A stretch of 64,000 bases of DNA from Verrucomicrobia bacterium UBA1200 (GCA_002309765.1 DBXY01000056.1:19202-83201); one strand, 5' to 3'. Shown: positions 45,274 through 53,577, counted from the stretch's first letter. Notes: generated from the letters alone by a model not told the origin. Program-made: numbers and translations.

Positions 45274-45900
45274 ATGAAACCAATCGTGTTCGCTATGGTT
45301 GCCGCCACGGCTTTTTGTGTTTGCGCGGCGGAATCGATTCAGTTGCCGGAACCGGATAAAACCGGCGGTATGCCGTTAATGCAGGCGTTGGCGGAACGCA
45401 AGTCCTCGCGGGAATTTTCCGAAAAGGAGGTTCCGCTCAATGTGTTGTCTTCGCTGTTGTGGGCGGCGGATGGGATTAACCGTGACGACGGGCGCCGGAC
45501 TTCGCCGACCGGGTTGAACGTGCAGGATCTGGACATTTACGTGATGTTGCCGGACGGCACGTATCTTTGGGATTTCAAGACGAACCAGCTGCTGTTGAAA
45601 AAGGCCGGTGACCAGCGCAAAGCGGCGGGGCGACAGCCTTTCACCCATACCGCGCCGGTGAACCTTTTTTACGTGCAGAACCTTGACAAGTCGATGAAGA
45701 CCGACGAGACCAACACCGCCCGCCACGGCGGAATCCACGCCGGCGCGGTAATGCAGAACGTTTACCTCTTCTGCGCCAAGGAAAAACTTTCCTGCGTGGT
45801 TCGCGATTCCCTCGATCGCGAAGAATTGGCCAAGGTGCTGGGCCTCTCCGACCGTCAGCGCATCATGATCGGCCAGACGGTCGGATATCCCAAAAATTAA
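45274..45900 (+). CDS. Exported nitroreductase/SagB-like flavoprotein
   Basis: This encodes 208 residues with a signal peptide (IVFAMVAATAFCVCAAE). RKSSREFSEKEV, LLWAADGINR and SPTGLNVQDLDIYV are characteristic of the nitroreductase fold that binds FMN, and GAVMQNVYLFCA and VVGYP-like IGQTVGYPK close it. Export is unusual, because most nitroreductases bind FMN in the cytoplasm; such secreted members with TGLNVQ motifs exist in Bacteroidota and Verrucomicrobiota. The role is unknown. Last gene of the long operon. Confidence 0.8.
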   Translation: MKPIVFAMVAATAFCVCAAESIQLPEPDKTGGMPLMQALAERKSSREFSEKEVPLNVLSSLLWAADGINRDDGRRTSPTGLNVQDLDIYVMLPDGTYLWDFKTNQLLLKKAGDQRKAAGRQPFTHTAPVNLFYVQNLDKSMKTDETNTARHGGIHAGAVMQNVYLFCAKEKLSCVVRDSLDREELAKVLGLSDRQRIMIGQTVGYPKN

Positions 45901-45909
45901 TCTTCACGT

Positions 45910-45951
45910 ATCGGGCGGCCCGCGGCTTTATCGCGTCGCGGTCTGCCCGAT
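45910..45951. other. Hairpin at the convergent ends of the nitroreductase and GH106-like genes
   Basis: ATCGGGC (45910-45916) and GCCCGAT (45945-45951) form a 7-bp stem enclosing a smaller GC-rich helix. It covers the last codons of the minus-strand gene. T tracts on either side are poor, so a bidirectional terminator is only a possibility. Confidence 0.35.
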
Positions 45952-48900
45952 TTCATAGTTTAGCGTCACTGGCCCGATTAGCCCGGAAGGCATTAGCGGG
46001 TGCTTCTGATTGTAAGTCGGTAGCGAGGTCCAAGTGGGGCGAGCCTCCGGTTTTAGCGCGTCATCGCCAATCAGCCGGTTCATCCAAGTCGAGCACACCG
46101 TTATCTCCAGAGTGTTTTCGCCTTCCTTCACATAATCGGTAATCGCCAGCTCGTAGGGGGCGGAATAAACCCCGCCGGCATAATGGCCGTTCACTTTTAC
46201 CTTGGCGGTTTCGCCGACCTTGCCCAGCGCCAGCACCACCCGGGTGCCTTTTGCGGATTTCGGCGCGTAAAAGGTGGTAGTATAAACCGCCGCCCCGGAG
46301 TAGTACTTAATCGCCGTATCGGCGCTGGCCGACCAGTCTGTCAGTTGCGGCATTTTGACGGTCTCCGTCGGGCCGCGGTGCAACGGGTCGGACGCAAACT
46401 TGACCTCCCATTCCCGCTCAAGCGGCACGGTGAGCTTGGGGCCGCCCTCGTGTTTAACCAATTTTCCAGACGGCCGTGAGAACACCACAAAAACGCTTTC
46501 GCGCGGGGCGAGCGTCAGGCAGACTTCGGTTTCATCGCCATCCGCACGCCATTCGGGGGCATCGCGGATCTCGCTGGTTTCCGCGTTCCACAGTTCCGGG
46601 ATACGGCCTTTGACGCGGAACCGATACCAATTTTGGGTAAGGGTGGTTTGGTCGGACTGGTTGGCGAGGAAATAAATATCGCTGTTGGGCATGGTGCGGT
46701 GGCAGAACACTACCGGAAGTTTTTGGTCATACGCGCAGTCGGTTGCCGATTTGCGCAATTTCAGCGCTTCGTCCAGCGGCAAATTCCATGCGATGAAGCC
46801 TTTGCCTACTTGGCGGATTTTCACGGTGTCGCCGTCCACGTTTCCCCACAGCCGGTCGGCCAGTGCCTTGACCATCCGGTCCGCGTACGGCTGTCCAGCG
46901 AGGCTCGGCGAGCGGGTCGGTTTTGGCCCGATTACCATCGCGCCCTCTTTAACCAACTGTTCCAGTCGTGCCAACAATTCCGGGCGCATGGTGCCGAGTT
47001 TTGGCAGCACCAGAATTTCGTATTTGGTACCATGCGGCAGCGACAGCCGTCCTGCTTCGTCAACAAACGCAGTCTCCCGCAACACTTCGCCGTTGATGTA
47101 GTCGAATTGCCGTCCCCGTGGCGGCGGCGGGTCGGTGATGCCGGTCATCTTCGGGGCATCCTCCCCAATAAAGTAGGCGATGTCCGCCACGTTCAGCCCT
47201 TGCTGGAGCATGTAGTTACACCGCTTCAAATAGCCTACTAACACATCCATGTGGTCAAACCAGGAGTTGTGCCGGTTGAACTCGTTGCCGAACCAGGCGA
47301 TGAAACCCGGCGCCCGCTCGTCAGGCTGGTGGACGTACAGGTGCAGCAGCGAGGAGTTGATCCCTTCGGCGAAGAACCGGTCGGTCCTTACCTTCATGTC
47401 CTTCGGACCGCGGGCGAAAGGCCGTCCGCCGCAGGTGTTCGACTCGCACCAGATTTGGCGCTTGCCGTAGATGTGCCCGCAACTGGACGCGGCGCGGTTC
47501 TCGATGTCGCCCAAACTGCCTTCGCTCCAATACTCGCCGGCGATGCCGTTGGATTGTCCTCCGTATTGCAGGAACTCGCCGGGGAATCCCCAGTGGCCGT
47601 AACACTCCAGCCACGTTTTCATGCCGAAGCGCTTGCTGGCCGCCCGCAAGCCGCCCACGTAAGAGTAGGCCACTTCGTCGGCCACAAAGCGGCGCATATC
47701 CCACAGGAAACGGTCGGACTGGTCCCGGCTGCCGATCGCCGACCCGAAATAAGCCGGCAGGAAAGGCGCGGGATCGTATCCGAAAGCGCGTTGGAACCGT
47801 TTAATGAAACCGTCGGTGAAATTCTGTCCGCCCACTTCGTAGCTGTCCAGCACGGAGGTGGTTAACGCTTTGGCGGATTCCGGGGAGACGCTGTGGATAA
47901 TCTTGTCGAGGTAGCTGTCGAAATGGAAATCCACATGCTCCGCGTTCATCTTGTCCACCTCATAGCCGGTCGCCTCCGGCGCGGCGGGGGCGTTGGTGGT
48001 GCGGGTGGGGGTCATGCCCATGCGGAAAACCACCCAATCGCCCGCCGGAACGTCCCATTGCAATTGGTTGTTGTCGCCCAGTTTGGCGGTGAGCTGCAAG
48101 GCTTTCGCCGGGTCGAACATGGTATCCTCTTCGGCGGTTGGCTCATCCGGCCATTGATACTCCGGCCAAAGCGGGAGCGGGCTTTCAAACATCTTCGCGA
48201 GGGTTTTGTTGAAAACCTGGGCAATACCGGGCTGTCCCCGCAAGGTTACCGATTCCACCCCGCCGTTGCCTCCGGTCTTGGCGACTCGGACTTGGAAACG
48301 GGTGGATCGGGCAGCCGGGAAGGTGAATATTTCCGGCGCGAAGGGGATGAACCCGACATTCAGCGCGCCGTTGGTCCGGCGCAGCGAACCGGCCATTATC
48401 CGGTTCAGCTTGCCGTCGGTTTCGCACCACACCTCGACGTTGGCGGTGACGGTCGCCGGTTTCAGGTTCACCACGAGCGACCGGGCGGTGAACGGTTCGG
48501 TCAAATTGAATTCGGCCGTGGAAGTTTCCCCCGCTTTGACGCTGAACGGTCCTTTGCCGGTCAGCTCCCGGTCAAAATCCTTCGGCATTGGGTATGCCAC
48601 CACCGCCACATCCTGGTATTCGTCCGGTTTGTCGCCCTCGAAGGTCGGCTTTGCCAACTCCACCGTTCCTTTTTGGGGTCCGTGCACGATGGTTTGCGAG
48701 TAAGCCAGACGGCGCATCGCCCGCTGGTGGGAGATCCACGGCCCGCCGGACTGGCTCCAGCCTGGAGAATTGAAAATTCCCAACTCGACCCCGACTTTGG
48801 CCGCCGTGTTGATCGCGGTTCTTAAGGCATCCCACCACTCTTCGGAAAAAGTGCGTACCGGGCCGTCTTGGTTGCCGCCGCCGCCGATGTCGCCGATGTA

Positions 48901-50046
48901 TGCCCGGTCAATCCCGGCCTTCTTCATGGCCGTCAAATCGTTTACGATACCGTTGGTCGTGACATTCCCGGAGAGCCAGTACCAGTAAACCCCGGTTTGG
49001 ATCTTTCCGAACGGGTCGCGGAAAATCTTGGCCAGTTCGTCGCGGCTGGGGTTGGTCGGCGGTTCATTGGTTTCCGGCGGCATGGCGTGGGTAAAACCCA
49101 GCTGGTTCTTGTTGCGCACCACCAAAAGTTTGCCTTTCCCCGTCCCGCCGGGGGCCGACCATACCGAATCGCCTTGTTCCGGTTTGATTTTTATGGTCAG
49201 CAGTTCGCTCCCGACCGGCGCATCGAGATTCAGCCGGTACGGCGCTTTCCAAAGCGTGGGGTAGCTCTTGCCGTTGGATTCCACCGTTACGGAACCATGC
49301 GCCTCGCCGAGATCCAACCGGAGCTGTTCGCCTGGCTGCATTTGCGGTGCTTTGACAACGCCGGAGAACTCGCCGCCGGTTTTGCGGAAGATGATTTCCG
49401 TTTCGGATCCGGTTTGGTAATCCGGCAGAACGGGAGATGCGGAACCGTAACGCCGAAACACCACGAACATCGAGCCTGCTGGGGAGAGGGGAACCGAAAC
49501 TGTGGTTTCCCCGTTTTTCTCGCTCCATTCGCCAGCCCGGAAAATTTCGCCGGTTTCCGCGTTCCACAATTCGGGGGTCTTGCCGTTTTGGAAGCGGAAA
49601 ACGCAGCGGGCGGTGGCTTGTTCATTACCCTCCTGCGCGATGAAAAATGCGTTCAAATCGTTGCTGAACAGGAGATGCCGCCAATTCAGCTTAATTTTGG
49701 GGGTTCGGTTTTCGAAAATCTTGATTTTGCGTCTGCCATTGTCATCGGCGGTCCCCTCGCGCAGCATCAGCTGTACCCGTCGCCGGTAAAGCTGCCAACC
49801 CGTATTGGAAGCGGGGACGCAAAATTCTTTGTCGGCGGAGTTGGCGGTCGCATAACTTTCGCAGCAGTAGCGGTCCCATGCCGTCTTGGTTTTATAGTCA
49901 TCCGGGTCCAAAACCGCGGCTGCCGCCGCGACGGACTTGCTTTCCGGGGGATTGCAGAAATTGGCTTCCAGCTCTTTACCCGTCATGGCGTTGAGCAAAA
50001 CCGGCAGAAACGCCGCCACAGTTAAAAATGAAAATGAATAACGCAT
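45928..50046 (-). CDS. Exported GH106-like alpha-L-rhamnosidase family protein with duplicated accessory domain
   Basis: This encodes 1372 residues from the ATG at 50046 (GAGG 8 nt upstream; signal peptide SFSFLTVAAFLPVLLNA). The N-terminal 330 residues include a beta-rich unit with ELWNAETGEIFRAGEW and FVVFRR. The central part is the GH106-type catalytic region: FGKIQTGVYWYWLSGNVTTNGI, RAYIGDIGGGG, NSPGWSQSGGPWI, KMNAEHVDFHFDSYL, TWLECYGHWGFPGEF. The C-terminus repeats the accessory unit (ELWNAETSEIRDAPEW, FVVFSR) and ends with a galactose-binding-like sandwich and SGLIGPVTL. The enzyme family removes alpha-L-rhamnose from rhamnogalacturonan and related glycans. It is twice the size of the copy at 22305 and is convergent with the nitroreductase gene. 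Confidence 0.82.
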   Translation of the reverse strand: MRYSFSFLTVAAFLPVLLNAMTGKELEANFCNPPESKSVAAAAAVLDPDDYKTKTAWDRYCCESYATANSADKEFCVPASNTGWQLYRRRVQLMLREGTADDNGRRKIKIFENRTPKIKLNWRHLLFSNDLNAFFIAQEGNEQATARCVFRFQNGKTPELWNAETGEIFRAGEWSEKNGETTVSVPLSPAGSMFVVFRRYGSASPVLPDYQTGSETEIIFRKTGGEFSGVVKAPQMQPGEQLRLDLGEAHGSVTVESNGKSYPTLWKAPYRLNLDAPVGSELLTIKIKPEQGDSVWSAPGGTGKGKLLVVRNKNQLGFTHAMPPETNEPPTNPSRDELAKIFRDPFGKIQTGVYWYWLSGNVTTNGIVNDLTAMKKAGIDRAYIGDIGGGGNQDGPVRTFSEEWWDALRTAINTAAKVGVELGIFNSPGWSQSGGPWISHQRAMRRLAYSQTIVHGPQKGTVELAKPTFEGDKPDEYQDVAVVAYPMPKDFDRELTGKGPFSVKAGETSTAEFNLTEPFTARSLVVNLKPATVTANVEVWCETDGKLNRIMAGSLRRTNGALNVGFIPFAPEIFTFPAARSTRFQVRVAKTGGNGGVESVTLRGQPGIAQVFNKTLAKMFESPLPLWPEYQWPDEPTAEEDTMFDPAKALQLTAKLGDNNQLQWDVPAGDWVVFRMGMTPTRTTNAPAAPEATGYEVDKMNAEHVDFHFDSYLDKIIHSVSPESAKALTTSVLDSYEVGGQNFTDGFIKRFQRAFGYDPAPFLPAYFGSAIGSRDQSDRFLWDMRRFVADEVAYSYVGGLRAASKRFGMKTWLECYGHWGFPGEFLQYGGQSNGIAGEYWSEGSLGDIENRAASSCGHIYGKRQIWCESNTCGGRPFARGPKDMKVRTDRFFAEGINSSLLHLYVHQPDERAPGFIAWFGNEFNRHNSWFDHMDVLVGYLKRCNYMLQQGLNVADIAYFIGEDAPKMTGITDPPPPRGRQFDYINGEVLRETAFVDEAGRLSLPHGTKYEILVLPKLGTMRPELLARLEQLVKEGAMVIGPKPTRSPSLAGQPYADRMVKALADRLWGNVDGDTVKIRQVGKGFIAWNLPLDEALKLRKSATDCAYDQKLPVVFCHRTMPNSDIYFLANQSDQTTLTQNWYRFRVKGRIPELWNAETSEIRDAPEWRADGDETEVCLTLAPRESVFVVFSRPSGKLVKHEGGPKLTVPLEREWEVKFASDPLHRGPTETVKMPQLTDWSASADTAIKYYSGAAVYTTTFYAPKSAKGTRVVLALGKVGETAKVKVNGHYAGGVYSAPYELAITDYVKEGENTLEITVCSTWMNRLIGDDALKPEARPTWTSLPTYNQKHPLMPSGLIGPVTLNYEIGQTATR

Positions 50047-50130
50047 CGCAAACCTCAACTTAAAATTGAACATAAGCGTAATGTTAACACATTCCCCGTC
50101 CCTCCGCAAGCCGTAAAGCCAGATAGGTTT

Positions 50131-50420
50131 GACGAGTGACGAGTTGGGGAATGAAGAGTGAAGAGATAAGAGTGAAGAATGGAATAGGGATTTGCGTTTA
50201 GTTCCGCATTAGCGGGAGAGCCGCGTTCCGTCGCGGCCGGTTTATGTTTAGCCGCAAAGAGCGCAAAGTTCGCAAAGAGTGGCGGGGCTGCCTGACCACT
50301 GTAGCCTTGGCGTAGGCGGGTGTAGGTCTGTGGTTAAATGGTGCGGTGGTTAAGTGGTGCGGTAGTTAGGTGGTAGTCCGAATCATCTCTCTTCACTCTT
50401 CATTTTTCATTTCCAATCTC
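50131..50420. repeat. Intergenic dispersed repeat tract left of the first ATPase
   Basis: The 499-nt gap holds only repeats. From about 50131 there is an inverted copy of the GAGTGACGAGTT/GAATGAAGAGTGAAG text; at 50214-50243 a GC-rich hairpin repeat; at 50251-50277 tandem CGCAAAG words; at about 50298-50336 a GCCTTGGCGTAGGCGGG word; at about 50337-50370 GGTGCGGTGGTTA words. At 50371-50420 lies a 50-nt sequence identical to 52062-52111. No gene is evident. Confidence 0.75.
50214..50243. repeat. GC-rich hairpin repeat, copy 1
   Basis: GCCGCG-TTCCGT-CGCGGC forms a perfect 6-bp hairpin flanked by GGGAGA and CGGTTT. The 30-nt block matches 52030-52059 at 28 of 30 positions. Confidence 0.6.
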
Positions 50421-50487
50421 TTCACTCGTAGTTCGTCACTCCCTCAACTCATTCCTCCCTCAACTTACTAATCCCTAACATTCATGC

Positions 50488-50522
50488 TTGCGGAATCCTA
50501 CGTTTTTTGCTATGATTCCGCA
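50488..50522 (+). promoter_or_regulatory. Promoter with overlapping 9-bp inverted repeat (putative operator)
   Basis: TTGCGG (50488-50493), a 17-nt spacer and TATGAT (50511-50516) form a promoter 30 nt before the ATPase start. TGCGGAATC (50489-50497) and GATTCCGCA (50514-50522) form a perfect 9-bp inverted repeat with a 16-nt centre that covers both core elements, as expected for an operator. Confidence 0.5.
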
Positions 50523-50545
50523 CGAATGAAAGGCAGGTTAGGTAA

Positions 50546-51976
50546 ATGATTGGTCGGAAAGAAGAGACAAAAACGCTTTTGCGCGCGTTAGAGAGGCGCG
50601 AATCTCAGTTCATTGCCGTTTATGGGAGACGTCGCGTGGGCAAGACATACCTTGTCAGGAAAGCCTTCAACAATGATTTCGCTTTTTACCACACCGGAAT
50701 CTTCGACGGAAGTTTCAGAGAACAGCTTGAAGAGTTCAGGGAATCTTTGGAGGAGTGCGGACTGCCGGACTGCCCGCCATTAGCCAATTGGCGCGATGCC
50801 TTCCGGGAATTAAGGCGATTGCTGTCGGCGAAACCGGGCGGCAAGAAGGTTGTGTTCATAGATGAGTTGCCGTGGATGGATACGAAAAACTCGCGTTTCA
50901 TCCAGCAGTTTGACAAGTTCTGGAACAAATGGGCTTCGGCGCGGGATGATATTGTGCTGGTGGCGTGCGGTTCGGCGGTATCGTGGATGATAAAGAACGT
51001 TATCAACGACTACGGGGGACTACACAACCGCATTACCGACAGCATATCGGTTAAACCGTTTTCGTTGAGCGAGTGCGAAGAGTATTCTCGCGAACTCGGC
51101 CTGTCTATGTCCAGGTTCGAAATCGCAGAGTGCTATATGGTCTTCGGCGGGATCCCATACTACTGGAGCTATCTGCAGAAGGAACAAAGCCTCGCCCAGA
51201 ATATTGACCGGTTGTTCTTTGCAAGTGATGGCAAGCTGCGTGACGAGTTCAAACGGCTATTCAAGTCGCTTTTCCGTGACGAGAAGATGCATCGGGAGGT
51301 CATTGCGTCATTGGGGCGCAAAAAAGCAGGAAAAACGCGAGAAGAGATCCTTTCGGACGTTACGTTCTCTGACGGGGGTAAGTTCTCCGAATGCCTCCGG
51401 TCGCTTGAGGAATGCGGGTTCATACGGGCTTTCAGGGCCGTCGGCAAGGCGACGAAAGACACGGTGTTTCAGCTGATGGACAACTTTACGCTCTTTCATC
51501 TTGAGTTCCTTTCCGGCAGGATTGATGTCAGTCCGGGGTTTTGGACAGCTACGGTAACCGACCCGGTGCAGACCTCATGGCGGGGACGCGCGTTTGAGCG
51601 CCTGTGTCTCTCCCACGAGAATCAGATAAAGCGAGCACTCGGAATTTCTGGCGTCCGGACCAATTCAAACTCCTGGGTCCACGCGCCGACGAAGGATCAT
51701 CCCGAAGGGGCGCAGATAGACCTGCTAATCGACCGGGCTGACAATGTAATCAATCTGTGCGAAATGAAGTATACATACGGCAAGTACGATTTGACTTCCG
51801 CCGAATACGACAGGCTTATGCGCCGCCGTGACATTTTTGTCTCTGTGACCGGGACAAGGAAATCCGTTCACCTGACGATGATTACTCCCAACGGAGTGTC
51901 GGATTCCCCTCAACGTCACATGATACAGTCCGAAGTAACCCTAGACGACCTTTTCATCCCCTCGGCTGTAAGTTAG
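50546..51976 (+). CDS. AAA/STAND-type ATPase with C-terminal DUF234 nuclease-like domain
   Basis: This encodes 476 residues; the start follows GGTTAGGTAA rather than a good Shine-Dalgarno sequence. The Walker A motif VYGRRRVGKTYL lies near residue 30, a Walker B-like KVVFIDELPWMD near 110, and a sensor-like DIVLVACGSAVSWM near 140. The C-terminal DUF234 part (about 340-470) has GAQIDLLIDRADNVINLCEMKY, a D...ExK arrangement of PD-(D/E)xK nucleases. The family is common in archaea and anaerobic bacteria as orphan, frequently transferred genes of unknown role. Repeats surround it, and its stop codon lies in one. Codon use and flanks suggest it is an acquired cassette. Confidence 0.82.
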   Translation: MIGRKEETKTLLRALERRESQFIAVYGRRRVGKTYLVRKAFNNDFAFYHTGIFDGSFREQLEEFRESLEECGLPDCPPLANWRDAFRELRRLLSAKPGGKKVVFIDELPWMDTKNSRFIQQFDKFWNKWASARDDIVLVACGSAVSWMIKNVINDYGGLHNRITDSISVKPFSLSECEEYSRELGLSMSRFEIAECYMVFGGIPYYWSYLQKEQSLAQNIDRLFFASDGKLRDEFKRLFKSLFRDEKMHREVIASLGRKKAGKTREEILSDVTFSDGGKFSECLRSLEECGFIRAFRAVGKATKDTVFQLMDNFTLFHLEFLSGRIDVSPGFWTATVTDPVQTSWRGRAFERLCLSHENQIKRALGISGVRTNSNSWVHAPTKDHPEGAQIDLLIDRADNVINLCEMKYTYGKYDLTSAEYDRLMRRRDIFVSVTGTRKSVHLTMITPNGVSDSPQRHMIQSEVTLDDLFIPSAVS

Positions 51977-52185
51977 GTGGTTAGGCGGTGCGGTGGTTCC
52001 TCCTCCGCTAAAGCTATGGAGGACAAGTTGGGAGGGCCGCGCTCCGTCGCGGCCGGTTTGGTGGTAGTCCGAATCATCTCTCTTCACTCTTCATTTTTCA
52101 TTTCCAATCTCGTAACTCGTCACTACCTCAACTCTTCATTCTTCACTCTTCATTTTTCATTCCCAATCTCGTAACTCGTCACTCA
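51972..52185. repeat. Dispersed repeat tract between two convergent ATPase genes
   Basis: The gap consists entirely of repeats: GTTAGGTGGTTAGGCGG words, a TCCTCC...GGAGGA inverted pair, the GC-rich hairpin repeat (52030-52059) and the 50-nt sequence 52062-52111 identical to 50371-50420. Within it 43 nt at 52082-52124 recur at 52141-52183 with one mismatch. It supplies the stop codons of both flanking genes. Confidence 0.75.
52030..52059. repeat. GC-rich hairpin repeat, copy 2
   Basis: GGCCGCG-CTCCGT-CGCGGCC gives a perfect 7-bp hairpin; the 30-nt block differs from 50214-50243 at two positions. Confidence 0.6.
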
Positions 52186-53291
52186 TTATAACCCCTAATC
52201 CATTCTTTTAAAAACGGGTTGAATATCTTATATTCCCCCTCATGGTGATAAATAATTCCCAGCGCAATAAGTTTTTCCAAGGCCCGTTTTGCCGTGGGTG
52301 CTGAAGACAAACCGGACCGCGTGATAAACTCAGCCGAAAAGACATTTCTGCCACCAAATTTAGCCACGCCCTGCAATGCCTTCATCTGATATCTAGTCAG
52401 GTTTTCAGTCTGCAACTCGAATGAGGCAGCTTCCTGCTTGAGTACTCTGGCAATGCCGTTTCGCAAGTCGCTCTCGGAAAGTTCGCCATTCCCATCGGAT
52501 TCCGTTAATATCGCATCACAAAGCTGTTGCACATCGCCGCTTATGCGATTGGCCGTGTCAAGAACCTTCAGCAGAAAAGCTTTGGAGGCTTTCCGGCCGC
52601 CAACAGCAAATCGGCGTTGCAGAAATTCCGCGAAACAGTCGTCGTCTATCGGACCGACATTCAGCGTTGCGGCGGACTTGTAGAACGGGCTTTTATAATC
52701 TACAAAAATGCGCACCATGTCACGCCTTACGCTGCCTGAGTACACGAAACAAGTCTCTGAAAGAAACTGAATCTTGGATCGCAGTGTAGCGAGAGCCTGT
52801 TCCGGGTTATCCAGCTTAAGAATTTCCTGAAATTCGTCAAAGACCACCACCACTCTCTCCTTTTCGGAGAATTTTTCAATCATGGCGATAATATCCTCAA
52901 AAGACGACTCGCGTTCGGCGAGATAGGAATCAACGGAAACTACCGGCATCCCATTGTGAGGGTCAACGGTAATCGTGGGGCGAAGGCGGGCTAAAAACGT
53001 AAGCGTTCTCTGCAAGAAAGTATGCCCTTTGCCCATACGGGACGCGGCGGACGCGACACGGTCGCAGAAATCGGTAATGGTGCGAATATTTAGAAGATCC
53101 GCATATAGCAAACGGCACCGGTGAGTCTTAGAAAAGGCCGACATGATTAGGGAGGTTTTGCCCATTCTGCGTTCGCCGACTACAACCGTGTTTTGACCCG
53201 ATTGCATATTGTTGACCAACACAGTCTCAATTTCCGGCCTGGGACAAAACACATCCCCTTTGACTACGCATCCATACTCAAATGGTCTCAT
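52179..53291 (-). CDS. AAA/STAND-type ATPase
   Basis: This encodes 370 residues. The Walker A motif VVGERRMGKTSLIM lies near residue 40 and the Walker B VVVVFDEFQEILKL near 150; SGSVRRDM near 205 resembles a sensor. The last 80 residues form a winged-helix-like domain (LTRYQMKALQGVAKFGG... SAPTAKRALEKLIALGIIYHHEGEYKIFNPFLKEWI), typical of archaeal-type ATPases in bacteria. It is unrelated in sequence to the neighbour at 50546 beyond the ATPase core. Role unknown; it stands alone with its own promoter. The final codons and stop lie in a repeat tract. Confidence 0.82.
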   Translation of the reverse strand: MRPFEYGCVVKGDVFCPRPEIETVLVNNMQSGQNTVVVGERRMGKTSLIMSAFSKTHRCRLLYADLLNIRTITDFCDRVASAASRMGKGHTFLQRTLTFLARLRPTITVDPHNGMPVVSVDSYLAERESSFEDIIAMIEKFSEKERVVVVFDEFQEILKLDNPEQALATLRSKIQFLSETCFVYSGSVRRDMVRIFVDYKSPFYKSAATLNVGPIDDDCFAEFLQRRFAVGGRKASKAFLLKVLDTANRISGDVQQLCDAILTESDGNGELSESDLRNGIARVLKQEAASFELQTENLTRYQMKALQGVAKFGGRNVFSAEFITRSGLSSAPTAKRALEKLIALGIIYHHEGEYKIFNPFLKEWIRGYNE

Positions 53292-53315
53292 ACCGCAATT
53301 GTCCTTTCACGTTGT

Positions 53316-53345
53316 AATTTATCATTTTTTGCCGAGCGGAGTCAA
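53316..53345 (-). promoter_or_regulatory. Promoter for the second ATPase
   Basis: On the minus strand TTGACT (53345-53340), an 18-nt spacer and TAAATT (53321-53316) lie 25 nt before the ATG at 53291. Confidence 0.5.
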
Positions 53346-53430
53346 TCCATAATTAAACAACTTTGTTTTAAACAGTTTTGTTAAATTTCCAACCTTAGGA
53401 TAATAGATATCTACAGCCCCTAACGATTCT

Positions 53431-53577
53431 TCTTTGCGTCCTATGCGATCTTTGCGGCCAAGAAAGAATGAGGTGTTGAGACAAGAATCCGTGCAGAACG
53501 TGTAGACCGTGTAGGTAGTTATGTGGTAGTCCAAATCATTCTTCATTCTTCTCTCTTCATTCTTCATTTCCAACCTC
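53431..53577. repeat. Dispersed repeat tract right of the second ATPase
   Basis: CTTTGCG words at 53431-53459 are an inverted version of the CGCAAAG words at 50251. 53524-53577 is a diverged copy of the 50-nt repeat at 50371 and 52062 (TGGTAGTCC, AATCATT, CTTCATT, TTTCCAA). An in-frame stretch on the minus strand here is only repeat text. Confidence 0.6.

Noticed and set aside
48868..50025. 385-codon open frame on the plus strand
   Set aside because: Antisense to the GH106-like gene; low-complexity translation without a ribosome binding site.
52082..52183. CRISPR-like array
   Set aside because: Only two 43-nt copies spaced 16 nt apart with no palindromic repeat, no further units and no cas genes; it is a local duplication within a dispersed repeat.
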